Shown here: positions 53,435 through 62,290 of the stretch, piece by piece | Numbering within the stretch: position 1 is the stretch's first letter | Layout of the letters: each line of letters starts with the position of its first letter | Source: Treponema sp. UBA792 | GTDB lineage: Bacteria > Spirochaetota > Spirochaetia > Treponematales > Treponemataceae | Assembly: GCA_002296965.1 (NCBI GenBank) | Contig: DBIW01000046.1 | Coordinates: 1 to 62,472, forward strand | Reading direction: 5' to 3' | DNA length: 62,472 bases | The notes under the pieces: model-generated | Database searches by the model: none | Told to the model about the DNA's origin: nothing | What the model saw: the letters and a program-made list of their open reading frames with translations, nothing else | Program-made: the position numbers and the translations under genes

Positions 53435-53953
53435 ATGTGTCTGCCCGGAGATGCGGCATTGCGTATGGCCGCGGAAGATAATTTCAGAAGCGGATACAAC
53501 TGCGCGCAGTCCGTCGCGCTTGCGTTCGCGGATGAGCTTGGCGCGGGGCGTGAGCTTGTCCTGCGTCTTTCGCAGCCTTTCGGAGGCGGAATGTCGAGGA
53601 TGCGTGAGGTCTGCGGAGCCGTAAGCGGAATGATGATGTGCCTGGGGCTGCTTGAAGGTTCGCCGGACGCATCCGACAGGAACTCCAAGAACCGGTGCTA
53701 TGAGGCCGGACAGGAGCTTGCCGCCGAATTCAGAAGGCGTAACGGTTCTATCGTGTGCAGGGAGCTTCTGGGGCTTGTTCCGGTCGGAACGTCAGAGCGT
53801 GCCGCGGAGGAGGGGACTGCCGACATCCATGCAGTTCAGTCTCCGGAAAGTTCGGAGCGGACCGCTGAATATTACAGGAAGCGTCCGTGCCTGTCGCTTG
53901 TCGGAGATGCCGCGGAAATCTTCGGGGCTTTCTGCAGAGCCCGCAGGACATGA
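53435..53953 (+). CDS. C_GCAxxG_C_C family redox protein
   Basis: A 172-aa protein with the conserved Cys pattern of this family: GYNCAQSV (Cys about 23), SRMREVCGAVSGMMM (Cys about 54), NRCYEAG (about 84) and SIVCRELLG (about 104). Function is unknown; the invariant Cys residues suggest a redox or Fe-S role, which fits its place 2 nt after mrp. GGAG lies before the ATG. The C-terminal 45 residues look less conserved. Confidence 0.88.
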   Translation: MCLPGDAALRMAAEDNFRSGYNCAQSVALAFADELGAGRELVLRLSQPFGGGMSRMREVCGAVSGMMMCLGLLEGSPDASDRNSKNRCYEAGQELAAEFRRRNGSIVCRELLGLVPVGTSERAAEEGTADIHAVQSPESSERTAEYYRKRPCLSLVGDAAEIFGAFCRARRT

Positions 53954-54008
53954 GCGCCGCCGCGATTCATATTAACTAGCATTGTCACGGATTATATGAT
54001 ATAATCAC

Positions 54009-54053
54009 CGGCGGAATTTGTTTCTGTCCCGTAAATGGAAATGAATTCCGCCG
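54009..54053. repeat. inverted repeat in the hexokinase leader
   Basis: CGGCGGAATT (54009-54018) and AATTCCGCCG (54044-54053) form a perfect 10-bp stem with a 25-nt loop, between a TATAAT box (54000-54005) and the hexokinase ATG. It could be an operator pair or a leader hairpin. Confidence 0.4.
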
Positions 54054-54081
54054 ATAAATTTATCTACAGGATCCTATTGTT

Positions 54082-55371
54082 ATGAACAGAGCAGTCAGTT
54101 GTTTTTTGGCAAGGCATAATTTTGTGAATCATGCGGATGTGCTTTCCGTCGCACAGGCAATCTCTTTTGATATGGCGGAAGGTCTTTCGGGAGGAAAGTC
54201 GGATCAGGACATGATCAGGACATTCTGCAATCCTCCGGAGAATCCGTCGGCCGGAAAGTCTGTGATCGTGATAGATGCCGGCGGAACGAATTTCCGTTCA
54301 TGCCTCGTGACTTTCGACGCGCAGGGAAAGCCTGGAATCTCATTCCTTGAGAAGACACGTATGCCTGGCGTCGAGAAGGAGCTGACAAGGGAAGAATTCT
54401 TTTCGCAGATAGCCGCAAACATCAGCCGTCTCAAGGACAAGGCCGACAGGATCGGATTCTGTTTTTCCTATCCTATGCGCATACAGGAGAACGGCGACGG
54501 TGTTCTCCTCGGTTTCTCAAAGGAAGTGAAGGTTCCTGAGGCGATCGGCTGTGAGATCGGAAAATGCCTTAAGGAGGTTCTTCTCAGGGACGGCTGGAAA
54601 TCCATAGAGAAGATAACGCTTTGCAATGATACTGTCGCCGCCCTTCTTGCTGGTGCCGCCTGCGCTGAGCCGGGGACGGAATATTCCTCATATATTGGAA
54701 TGATTCTTGGAACAGGACTCAATGCTGCCTATATACAGCCGGACAGCGAGGAATTCGGAATAAAGAGGCAGATTGTCGTCTGCGAGTCCGGCAAATTCCG
54801 CGGCATGAACCGTTCCGGCTTTGACCTTGATGTCGATTCCAAAACAGTCAGTCCCGGAACTTTTGTCCTTGAGAAGCTTTGCTCAGGTGCCTATCTCGGT
54901 CCGCTGTCTCTTAGCGCGCTGCGTTCCGCCGCTTCAGACGGACTTTTTTCGGAAAAGCTTGCGGACGGAATCAGGGGAATCAATGCTCTTACGCTTATTG
55001 ATGCGGACGGATTCCTTCACGAGCCATATAACAAAAGCAATGTTCTCGGCCGTCTTGCCGCGGAATCTGCCTCGGACGAGGATTACGACAGGATGTACCA
55101 GATTCTCGATGCGGTCGCGGAGCGTTCGGCAAGATATGCCGCCGCGATTCTTGTAGCCTGCGCTGTTCAGACCGGAGGCGGAAGGAATGCCTCAAGACCT
55201 GTGTGCATACTCTGCAACGGAACGACGTTCTTCAAGACCTGGATGATACGGAACCGTGTGCTCGGCTACCTTGACGAGATACTCACCGGACAAATGGGAA
55301 TTTACTGGCGGATGGTTTCATGCGACAACGACATCACCTTGGGCGCCGCAATCGCAGGGCTTATAGAATAG
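54082..55371 (+). CDS. hexokinase (eukaryote-like family)
   Basis: Phosphorylates glucose or related hexoses at the entry to glycolysis. A 429-aa protein with hexokinase family phosphate-1 motif VIDAGGTNFRSC (about residue 67), the sugar-binding FCFSYPM (about 131), LCNDTVAALLAGA (phosphate-2 region, catalytic Asp about 185) and GMILGTGLNAAY (adenosine region, about 211). This is the yeast/mammalian-type hexokinase fold, as known in treponemes, rather than ROK glucokinase. No sugar-transport gene is adjacent. flbB follows 34 nt later on the same strand. Confidence 0.9.
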   Translation: MNRAVSCFLARHNFVNHADVLSVAQAISFDMAEGLSGGKSDQDMIRTFCNPPENPSAGKSVIVIDAGGTNFRSCLVTFDAQGKPGISFLEKTRMPGVEKELTREEFFSQIAANISRLKDKADRIGFCFSYPMRIQENGDGVLLGFSKEVKVPEAIGCEIGKCLKEVLLRDGWKSIEKITLCNDTVAALLAGAACAEPGTEYSSYIGMILGTGLNAAYIQPDSEEFGIKRQIVVCESGKFRGMNRSGFDLDVDSKTVSPGTFVLEKLCSGAYLGPLSLSALRSAASDGLFSEKLADGIRGINALTLIDADGFLHEPYNKSNVLGRLAAESASDEDYDRMYQILDAVAERSARYAAAILVACAVQTGGGRNASRPVCILCNGTTFFKTWMIRNRVLGYLDEILTGQMGIYWRMVSCDNDITLGAAIAGLIE

Positions 55372-55404
55372 CCCGCCGGACTGAATTTTTTATGGGAGTA
55401 GGAC

Positions 55405-56034
55405 GTGGCTTCAAGAAATAATATTGGAAAGACTGTGGTTCTGTTTATAGTGGTTATAATCCTTGTTCTCGGAGGACTGCTCTGGTTTGATTACCTTGGA
55501 GTTGTCCACATGAAGTCACTGTTCTCACCCATATACAGGCTGATGGGCCGTGAGCCTCAGACCGAGCTTACAGCTGTCCAGACAAGGCCGCTGTCCTCGG
55601 ATCTTGATCAGGACCGCCTGAAGAAGCAGAAGGAGGCTCTGGATCTCCTGAAGGAGGAGCTTGACAAGCGCGAGTCTGACCTTTCCGCGGCGGAAAAGCA
55701 GAATGCCCAGGTCGCTGCGGAACTTGCGGAACGCGAGAAAAGTCAGGAGGAGAGAGAAAAAACATTTAACCAGACGGTAAAAAAGTACGATGATAAGAAT
55801 ATAAATGTTGAACAGATTGCGAACAATCTGAACGGCATGAGACCAGAGGCGGCCGTCAATATTCTTGTCGCCATGGATGACCAGACTGTGATAGATGTTC
55901 TCCGCAAGGTGGAGGAGCTCGCCCGGAATTCCGGGGTATCTTCGATGGGAGCATACTGGCTTTCGCTCATGCCTTCCGAACGTGCCGCTGAGATACAGCG
56001 GAAAATGCTCAGCAGACCGGAAAGCCTTAACTGA
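55405..56034 (+). CDS. flbB: periplasmic flagellar collar protein FlbB
   Basis: A 209-aa membrane protein beginning with GTG: a transmembrane helix at about 8-29, a coiled coil (about 72-118; RLKKQKEALDLLKEELDKRE), then a helical MotE/MgtE-N-like domain (GMRPEAAVNILVAMDD, about 140). In spirochaetes FlbB builds the collar base that anchors and positions the periplasmic flagella. Its usual place is directly upstream of fliK/flgD/flgE, as here, but the fliGHIJ genes that normally precede it are absent. Confidence 0.86.
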   Translation: MASRNNIGKTVVLFIVVIILVLGGLLWFDYLGVVHMKSLFSPIYRLMGREPQTELTAVQTRPLSSDLDQDRLKKQKEALDLLKEELDKRESDLSAAEKQNAQVAAELAEREKSQEEREKTFNQTVKKYDDKNINVEQIANNLNGMRPEAAVNILVAMDDQTVIDVLRKVEELARNSGVSSMGAYWLSLMPSERAAEIQRKMLSRPESLN

Positions 56035-56082
56035 CATTCCTTCTGCCTGCACGCAGCCTTTTCGACATCAGGAGGCGTACCG

Positions 56083-57474
56083 ATGCAGGCGGCAGTCACA
56101 TCAGACGTAGTAAATAACACAAAATTGCAGTCGTATTCAGGAGCCGGAGGCTCTGTTTCCGGACGTGACGAGGGCGCGCCGTCATTTGATGCGCTCGTGT
56201 CGTCCTTCAGGAATGATGCGCCCGGAGATGCGGATTCCTCCGGCGGTGTGCGCGAGAAGGCTCCTGCGGCGGAATCCTCTTCCGCCCGTTCTGATGCCGG
56301 CGGAAAAAAGGATCCGGATGTCCACGGAAATGACGGGACTCAAATGAATTCCGCACCTTCTGACGGGCGGAATTCCCGGAGCGGCATGATTTCCCGTTCC
56401 GCTGATGGAAAAAAAACTTTGTCAGCCCGCTCCGGCAGGCGTGGAGATGTTTCGGCGCAGGCGGCCGAGGAAAAGAAATCAATCTCAAATGCCAAAACGG
56501 CAGCCGCAGCGGAAAAATCAAGAAAAACAGCTAAGAGCGGCGGAAGCCTCGGAGAATCAGGTGAGGATGCTTCCGAGATTACGGTTCCTGTGGAAATTCA
56601 TTTCGTGGATCAGTCTGAGGCCACGGGTGTCGTGGAGCCGCCAGCGGAGGAGCCTGCACGGGAAGATGCCGGGACTGAGATTTCAATCGGGCTTTCAGCC
56701 GCCGGGAATTCACCTCAGGCGGAGGCGCCTGACGGACATGATGATACAGCGGAGAACCTTGCCCTTTCCGGGCGGAATCCGGAGTCCTCTGCGGAAACAA
56801 GGCTTGATCCGGACGGAAAAATCACGGTCACCGACTTGCGCGCTGAGGATGACGGAACATGGGACGGACAGTCCGGAGACGGAGGCCATTTTGACGGAGA
56901 CGGAACAGGCGGAGGCTCCCTTCCGGATCAGAGCCGGCTGGCGTCAGGAATTCAGCCTGCGGAGCCGCGGTCTGCCGTGCAGGGGGACTCCCATGGCGGC
57001 GGTCATACATTCCGGTCCATGCTTGGCAATCAGATAAGGGACAATGTCCCCGAATTCGTCAGGGCAGGAAATATCGTGCTTCGCGACGGCAATCAGGGGA
57101 CAATAAATCTTGTGCTTCACCCGGAGGAGCTTGGAAACGTCAGAATTCATCTTTCGCTGGACGGAAAGACTGTCAGCGGACATATAACAGTCGCCACAAG
57201 GGAGGCGTTCGAGGCCTTCCGGGACAATGCGGAGTCTCTCAGGCAGGCGTTCGTGGACAGCGGCTTTGACGCGGCGGGATTTGATGTCGCCTATTCGGAC
57301 GGACAGAATTCAGGCGGCGGAGGTTTTGAGGGGGACGGCCGCGGGCAGGACGGAGGACGCGAGGTTTCCGGCAGGAGAGTATATGACGGAATCGCCGGCG
57401 GACAGAATTCTCCGGTCCGTGCTGACAAAAATGACCCGGTTTATTCAAATTATTCTGTAAACATAGTCGCCTGA
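56083..57474 (+). CDS. fliK: flagellar hook-length control protein FliK
   Basis: A 463-aa protein with a disordered N-terminal two-thirds, rich in Gly, Ser, Asp and Glu. The compact C-terminal Flg_hook domain (about 315-415) contains INLVLHPEELGNVRIHLS and ATREAFEAFRDNAESL. The long variable N terminus is typical of FliK, which measures hook length. A GGAGG precedes the ATG. It sits between flbB and flgD as in other spirochaetes. Confidence 0.88.
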   Translation: MQAAVTSDVVNNTKLQSYSGAGGSVSGRDEGAPSFDALVSSFRNDAPGDADSSGGVREKAPAAESSSARSDAGGKKDPDVHGNDGTQMNSAPSDGRNSRSGMISRSADGKKTLSARSGRRGDVSAQAAEEKKSISNAKTAAAAEKSRKTAKSGGSLGESGEDASEITVPVEIHFVDQSEATGVVEPPAEEPAREDAGTEISIGLSAAGNSPQAEAPDGHDDTAENLALSGRNPESSAETRLDPDGKITVTDLRAEDDGTWDGQSGDGGHFDGDGTGGGSLPDQSRLASGIQPAEPRSAVQGDSHGGGHTFRSMLGNQIRDNVPEFVRAGNIVLRDGNQGTINLVLHPEELGNVRIHLSLDGKTVSGHITVATREAFEAFRDNAESLRQAFVDSGFDAAGFDVAYSDGQNSGGGGFEGDGRGQDGGREVSGRRVYDGIAGGQNSPVRADKNDPVYSNYSVNIVA

Positions 57475-57523
57475 AATGACGATAGAAAGTTAAGCGATAT
57501 TTCAATGCTAGTGAAGAGGTAAG

Positions 57524-57970
57524 ATGATGGAACTACTGAACACACAAATGAGCGCGGGGGAGAAGGCGGCTGTCGACAACGCGGTTGACCTTTTCAACAA
57601 GGCAAACACCGTGAACGGACGCAAGACATCCCAGGAGCTTGGCAAGGATGACTTCCTGAAGCTGCTGATAACCCAGCTTGCGAATCAGGATCCGACCAAT
57701 CCCATGGAGAACACAGAATTCATTTCCCAGATGGCGCAGTTCTCCTCGCTGGAGCAGATGACGAACATGAGCTCCTCTTTCGGAAAGATGGCGGAATTCA
57801 TAAATTCTTCGGAAGCGGCATCCACAATCGGTCGCCGTGTCGATCTGGATCTTGGCGATGCCGTGGCATCTGGAGTGGTGCAGGGGGCGACACGCGGGGA
57901 AAAACCGCAGGTGCTTGTGAACGGAATGTACTACAGTATGGACAAGATAAGCGCGATTTACGCGAACTGA
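57524..57970 (+). CDS. flgD: flagellar hook assembly scaffold FlgD
   Basis: A 148-aa FlgD with the N-terminal signature [20 protein letters not shown] (about residue 41) and [18 protein letters not shown] (about 62). It is shorter than the enteric proteins because it lacks the full C-terminal FnIII/tudor part, which is normal for spirochaetes. Two adjacent ATG codons follow GAAGAGG. Precedes flgE by 58 nt. Confidence 0.93.
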   Translation: MMELLNTQMSAGEKAAVDNAVDLFNKANTVNGRKTSQELGKDDFLKLLITQLANQDPTNPMENTEFISQMAQFSSLEQMTNMSSSFGKMAEFINSSEAASTIGRRVDLDLGDAVASGVVQGATRGEKPQVLVNGMYYSMDKISAIYAN

Positions 57971-58028
57971 CCGGAAATTCCGCCGGCCATGCCCTGTTAA
58001 TCAGCAAAACAATTGGGAGAATGCAGAT

Positions 58029-59420
58029 ATGATGAGATCACTTTATTCTGGAGTTTCAGGTCTCCAGAATCACCAGACAAGAATGGATGTTATAGGAAAC
58101 AACGTTTCCAATGTTAATACGGTAGGTTTCAAGAGAGGCCGCGTGAATTTTCAGGATATGATTTCACAGCAGATGTCCGGGGCGGCAAAGCCGACGGATG
58201 AGCTGGGCGGTGTGAACCCGAAGGAAGTCGGACTGGGAATGACGGTCGCCTCCATAGACAACATATTCAACCAGGGAAACCTCCAGTCAACCGGAGTCTC
58301 CACCGATCTCGCGATTCAGGGAAACGGATTCTTCATCATGAAGAGCGGCGACGAGTCGTTCTATACCAGAAACGGCGCGTTCGGGCTTGACAGGGACGGA
58401 ACGCTCGTCAATCCTGCGAACGGCATGAGGGTTCAGGGATGGATGGCGCGTGAAGTTAACGGCGAGATGATTGTCCAGACCGCGGCGACTCCGACAGACC
58501 TTGTGATTCCCACAGGCTCAAAGGATCCCGCCAGGGAGACGACAAACGTGAAATTCGCCTGCAACCTTGACAAGAGGACTCCGGAGATTCTTGAGGGCGC
58601 AAGCGAGTCGGACATAGTGAAGGGAACCTGGAACACCGAGCAGAAAATTTATGACAGCATGGGAAACCAGCACATGCTGGCCGTGTCGTTCACGAAGGTC
58701 GCCGGCTCTCCGAACCAGTGGCGCGCCGTCGTCCAGATAGATCCGGACAATTCCGAATTCACACAGACAAGAATCGGACTCGGAACTACGGCCGGTGTGG
58801 ACAACTCCTTTACGGTGACTTTCGACAACTACGGTCAGCTCGCCTCTGTCACTGACTCCGCGGGAAACGTCACGAATCCGGAAGGCGAGATAGTTCTTCA
58901 GACATCCTACACGGTTCCTGATGCGAACCCGGATGCGGACGGAAATCCTTACCGCCAGACTCTAAACATAAACCTCGGAACAATCGGAAGTTCGGTAAAT
59001 ACAATCACCCAGTCCGCGGCGAACAGCACGACAAAAGCTTATTCCCAGGACGGATATGCGATGGGCTATCTTGATAATTTCAAGATTGACTCCAACGGTG
59101 TGATTACTGGAGTCTACAGCAACGGAACTAACAGGACAATCGGTCAGATCGCGCTTGCGACATTCGCCAATGACCGCGGTCTGGAGAAGGCCGGAGACAA
59201 TACGTTCGTGGAGTCTAACAACAGCGGAATGGCAAGAATAGGCGAGTCCGGTGTGGCAGGAAACGGAAGCTTCCTTGCCGGAGCGCTTGAAATGTCGAAT
59301 GTCGATCTGTCCGAGCAGATGACCGACATGATTGTGACCCAGCGCGGTTTCCAGTCCAACGCGAAGACAATACAGACGGCCGACACGCTCCTTGAGACCG
59401 TCCTCTCTCTGAAAAGGTAA
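58029..59420 (+). CDS. flgE: flagellar hook protein FlgE
   Basis: A 463-aa hook subunit. N-terminal flagellar rod/hook signature [21 protein letters not shown]-terminal [18 protein letters not shown]. Lys165 (in TGSKDP) and Cys178 (in KFACNLDKR) are present; these match, as I recall, the T. denticola residues that form an inter-subunit lysinoalanine bond giving treponemal hooks their covalent stability. GGGAG precedes the two possible ATG codons. Last flagellar gene before a terminator; the flbD/motA/motB/fliL/fliM genes that usually follow are missing. Confidence 0.96.
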   Translation: MMRSLYSGVSGLQNHQTRMDVIGNNVSNVNTVGFKRGRVNFQDMISQQMSGAAKPTDELGGVNPKEVGLGMTVASIDNIFNQGNLQSTGVSTDLAIQGNGFFIMKSGDESFYTRNGAFGLDRDGTLVNPANGMRVQGWMAREVNGEMIVQTAATPTDLVIPTGSKDPARETTNVKFACNLDKRTPEILEGASESDIVKGTWNTEQKIYDSMGNQHMLAVSFTKVAGSPNQWRAVVQIDPDNSEFTQTRIGLGTTAGVDNSFTVTFDNYGQLASVTDSAGNVTNPEGEIVLQTSYTVPDANPDADGNPYRQTLNINLGTIGSSVNTITQSAANSTTKAYSQDGYAMGYLDNFKIDSNGVITGVYSNGTNRTIGQIALATFANDRGLEKAGDNTFVESNNSGMARIGESGVAGNGSFLAGALEMSNVDLSEQMTDMIVTQRGFQSNAKTIQTADTLLETVLSLKR

Positions 59421-59455
59421 ACAGGTCTGATTTTCAGGACTTGATATAAGCATCC

Positions 59456-59490
59456 AGCCCGCCGGCAATCCATCAGCCGGCGGGCTTTTT
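59456..59490 (+). terminator. terminator of the flbB-fliK-flgD-flgE operon
   Basis: AGCCCGCCGGC and GCCGGCGGGCT form a perfect 11-bp stem with a 9-nt loop, followed by TTTTTG. Confidence 0.92.
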
Positions 59491-59641
59491 GCGTTTTTCC
59501 ATGCCGGCGCGGGAAATCCTGGCTGAACCGGAATTCGTGTTTTTCTGTATAGTGCTTATGTCTTCCGTTTGTCTGAAAATATTGACAAAAGCTTGAAAAG
59601 TATGCAAAATGAGCGAAAATAGTGTTTCCGCTGAGGTTCTT

Positions 59642-60289
59642 ATGGTTGATGATATTCTTACTATAGAAGAGGTCGCAAAATATCTGCGTGTTTCGGATCG
59701 GACTGTATACGACTGGGCTCAGAAAGGTGAGATTCCGGCCGGAAAAATAGGTACTGTGTGGCGTTTCAAGCAGTCCGAGGTAGAGAACTGGGTCAACGCA
59801 AGGCTGTCCTCGGACAGTTCGCCTCGCAATGATATTGATGTGCAGGTGAAGAATATCCTGTCGCCGGACAGGGTCGTGTTCATATCGCACCGCTCGAAGC
59901 ACGATGCCCTTGTTCAGCTTGCGGATGTGCTCAGCACGGCGCCGCAGGTGAAGAATGCGAACGAGCTGCGCGGCGAGATTCTGAAGCGTGAGGAGCTTAT
60001 GTCCACGGCGATTGGCCGGGGAATCGCCATCCCGCACGTCAGGCTTTCATCCGTTACAGATCTTGTGATGGCGGTCGGAATCTGCCGTAATCCCGTAGAT
60101 GATTTCCATGCCATTGACGATATGCCGGTGGATCTGCTTTTTATGATTGCGGCCGCATACAACCAGCATTCATATTATCTGAAGACAATATCTTATTTCA
60201 GCTCAAAGCTGAAGAGACAGGAGCTGCGTGACGAGCTGCGCACGTCGCAGTCTGAGCGCGACGCCTACAACCTTCTTGTCCAGAACTGA
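59642..60289 (+). CDS. helix-turn-helix/PTS EIIA fusion protein (PtsN-like)
   Basis: A 215-aa protein starting MVDDILTIEEVAKYL, chosen because GAGG lies 4 nt before this ATG; the in-frame ATG at 59609 adds 11 residues. Residues 6-55 are an excisionase-type HTH (EVAKYLRVSDRTVYDWAQKG, VWRFKQSEVENW). About 68-210 are a fructose/mannitol-type EIIA domain with the phospho-accepting His in GIAIPHVRL (about 131). A DNA-binding module on an EIIA suggests phosphorylation-controlled transcription. No PTS permease is in the window. Confidence 0.87.
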   Translation: MVDDILTIEEVAKYLRVSDRTVYDWAQKGEIPAGKIGTVWRFKQSEVENWVNARLSSDSSPRNDIDVQVKNILSPDRVVFISHRSKHDALVQLADVLSTAPQVKNANELRGEILKREELMSTAIGRGIAIPHVRLSSVTDLVMAVGICRNPVDDFHAIDDMPVDLLFMIAAAYNQHSYYLKTISYFSSKLKRQELRDELRTSQSERDAYNLLVQN

Positions 60290-60300
60290 GTTTCCGCCGT

Positions 60301-61467
60301 TCAGTCAAAACTGACGGCGAACCATTTTTTTCTGTCGGCATAATCCGCATTGATTGTTCCTGGATTGAGTTTGTCGGTCGTTTCCGTCATGAGATATTCC
60401 TTTCCGTCAGCCGTGAATTTCTGTCCCGGTGCGTCAAGCCTGAAAGCTGCCATCGCGTGTCTGAATTCGGGCGAGACAAGAAGAATGGACTCTGTTCCGG
60501 TGCGGCTCATAAGCACGCAGAGCATCATGCTTCTGCTGTCGCAGTCGTTTCCGGTCCCTTCAAGTACGGCCGGCAGTACAGTGAAGTCCGTGCTGTATTC
60601 CGTCATGTTGTCCCTTCTGTAGCCGAGCTCCTGAACCCAGGAGAGAAGCTCCCTCAGAATTTCTGTCTCAGGTGATGCCGCATTCTTTCTGAGCGCGGCC
60701 GGATAAAGGGCTTTTGTTATGTCCTCCGAGGCGCGTCCGAGTCTTCCGCAGCTGTCCCGGAAAATCATCCTGTAGTATCTTTTCCATGCCTGCTCCTTCA
60801 GTTTGTGTGATGAGTATAGCTTGAGCACGGAGAATTCCATCTCCGCTACGAATTCTGCGGCCTCGGTGTCGCCTGCGTCGATTGATGTTTCTACGGCGGT
60901 TCCGTTTATGTCCAGCGCAAGATTTTTTCTTCCTTCCGGCGGAAACGCATACTGTGCAATCATCCCTGGAGAATTTATGTTTTTCGGTCCCGTGCTGAGC
61001 GAGTTCAGCGCCGACATTATGATGTGCCAGTATGAATCCCAGTCTTCGGAGGGAGAATAGGCGAGCATCATTACGGAATGGCCTGCCTCCGCCGGAGCGC
61101 AGAGTCCCCATCCTTTGAATTCCCTTTCAAGCGTCATCGAGAATGACGAGATCGCGCAGCCGATGCCGTTCCAGACGAATGTCGCGGTCTCCTCTTCGGC
61201 CGAAAGTTTTGCGAGCGATCCGCGCAGAATTTTATCCGCGCTTTTTCCCTTGGTCTCCTCGGCCTTGAGTACGATGCTGACCGGAATTTCCTGATGTGCG
61301 AAAAGATATGATTTTCCGTCAGAAGACGCGGAAACAAGTGCAAAGCCTTCCGGAATGTCCACGTAATATCCGAAATCCCTGTCGCGCAGCTGCTCGGCCT
61401 GAATGCCCGCCATTATGACGGCTGAAAACATAGCTCCGAGAATTTTGCTTTTTGTCCGGCTTGTCAT
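60301..61467 (-). CDS. exported transglutaminase-like protein
   Basis: A 388-aa protein with a short signal sequence (hydrophobic core about 9-22, ending IQA) and then a beta-rich domain (about 30-165) and a C-terminal part (about 240-385). In the latter, GNDCDSRSMMLCVLM (Cys about 317), a His in RHAMAAF (about 344) and a downstream Asp are laid out like the Cys-His-Asp triad of transglutaminase-like proteins. Activity could be peptidase or none. GAGGTGG precedes the ATG, and the promoter region is shared with the divergent pseudouridine synthase gene. Confidence 0.7.
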   Translation of the reverse strand: MTSRTKSKILGAMFSAVIMAGIQAEQLRDRDFGYYVDIPEGFALVSASSDGKSYLFAHQEIPVSIVLKAEETKGKSADKILRGSLAKLSAEEETATFVWNGIGCAISSFSMTLEREFKGWGLCAPAEAGHSVMMLAYSPSEDWDSYWHIIMSALNSLSTGPKNINSPGMIAQYAFPPEGRKNLALDINGTAVETSIDAGDTEAAEFVAEMEFSVLKLYSSHKLKEQAWKRYYRMIFRDSCGRLGRASEDITKALYPAALRKNAASPETEILRELLSWVQELGYRRDNMTEYSTDFTVLPAVLEGTGNDCDSRSMMLCVLMSRTGTESILLVSPEFRHAMAAFRLDAPGQKFTADGKEYLMTETTDKLNPGTINADYADRKKWFAVSFD

Positions 61468-61489
61468 TTTGAACCACCTCGTCTATATT
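61461..61489 (+). promoter_or_regulatory. promoter of the RluA-like gene
   Basis: TTGTCA (61461-61466), 17-bp spacer, TATATT (61484-61489), then 7 nt to the ATG at 61497. No Shine-Dalgarno sequence; predicted leaderless. The -35 box overlaps the start of the divergent gene. Confidence 0.65.
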
Positions 61490-61496
61490 GTTTCGG

Positions 61497-62180
61497 ATGA
61501 ATTCCGTTCCTATAATATATGAAAATGATGAGATTTATATCGTGAACAAGCCCGCCGGAATGCCAGTTCAGGGCGGGGAGAATGCGGCGCATCCTCTTGA
61601 CGTGGAGTTTTCCAGACAGACCGGAAAAAAGGTTTTTCTGGTTCACCGCCTTGACAGGGACACTGCCGGGCTTATGGTCGTCGCGAAGTCGCCCGCGGCG
61701 GCGGCGAAATGGACCGCGCTTGTCGCCTCAAAGACGGTGTCGAGGGAATATACGGCCGTCTGCGCCGGAGTGATGGCTCCTGAGTCGGGAGTCATCGACG
61801 AGCCGCTTGTGCAGCATGGAATCAGAAAGAATGCCGTCACCGGATACGAGACGCTGCGCCGGTGGAGCTGTGTCTGCGGCGGAACGGAGACTGAATTTTC
61901 GGTGCTGCGGCTTGTTCTGGAGACAGGACGTATGCATCAGATCAGAATTCACCTTGCGGCCTGCGGCTGTCCGATTGCGGGAGATGACAGGCATGGAAAT
62001 TTCAGGCTGAACAGGCTGCTCAGAAAGGAAGCCGGCCTGCGGCGGATGCTTCTTATATCGTCAAAGCTGACGGTTCCCGCCGGAAAATCGTCCTTGGCTT
62101 TTGAGATTCCGCTGCCGGATTATGCCGAGGAATTCATTTCCGCGGTCTCTTCGCAAATGGCGGATGACGGAGCGGACTGA
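61497..62180 (+). CDS. RluA-family pseudouridine synthase
   Basis: A 227-aa rRNA or tRNA pseudouridine synthase without an S4 domain. Motifs NKPAGMPVQ (about residue 16), HRLDRDTAGL (catalytic Asp about 53), and ETGRMHQIRIHLA (about 140). The exact target (23S rRNA or tRNA position 32 type) is not clear. The start is ATG at 61497 rather than a TTG three codons upstream, because the promoter's -10 box overlaps that TTG. Confidence 0.92.
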   Translation: MNSVPIIYENDEIYIVNKPAGMPVQGGENAAHPLDVEFSRQTGKKVFLVHRLDRDTAGLMVVAKSPAAAAKWTALVASKTVSREYTAVCAGVMAPESGVIDEPLVQHGIRKNAVTGYETLRRWSCVCGGTETEFSVLRLVLETGRMHQIRIHLAACGCPIAGDDRHGNFRLNRLLRKEAGLRRMLLISSKLTVPAGKSSLAFEIPLPDYAEEFISAVSSQMADDGAD

Positions 62181-62209
62181 CTGCGTTTTCCGTCTGGCGT
62201 ATAATTCCA

Positions 62210-62238
62210 TTGAAAAAAGGCCGGAATGGTGTTATATT
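62210..62238 (+). promoter_or_regulatory. promoter of the Fe-S scaffold gene
   Basis: TTGAAA (62210-62215), 17-bp spacer, TATATT (62233-62238). This gene has a normal leader of about 45 nt with an AGGAG ribosome binding site. Confidence 0.7.
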
Positions 62239-62290
62239 CATGCCATAGATTTATGGATTTTACGGAATCTATTTTTAACAGGAGTTCAAA

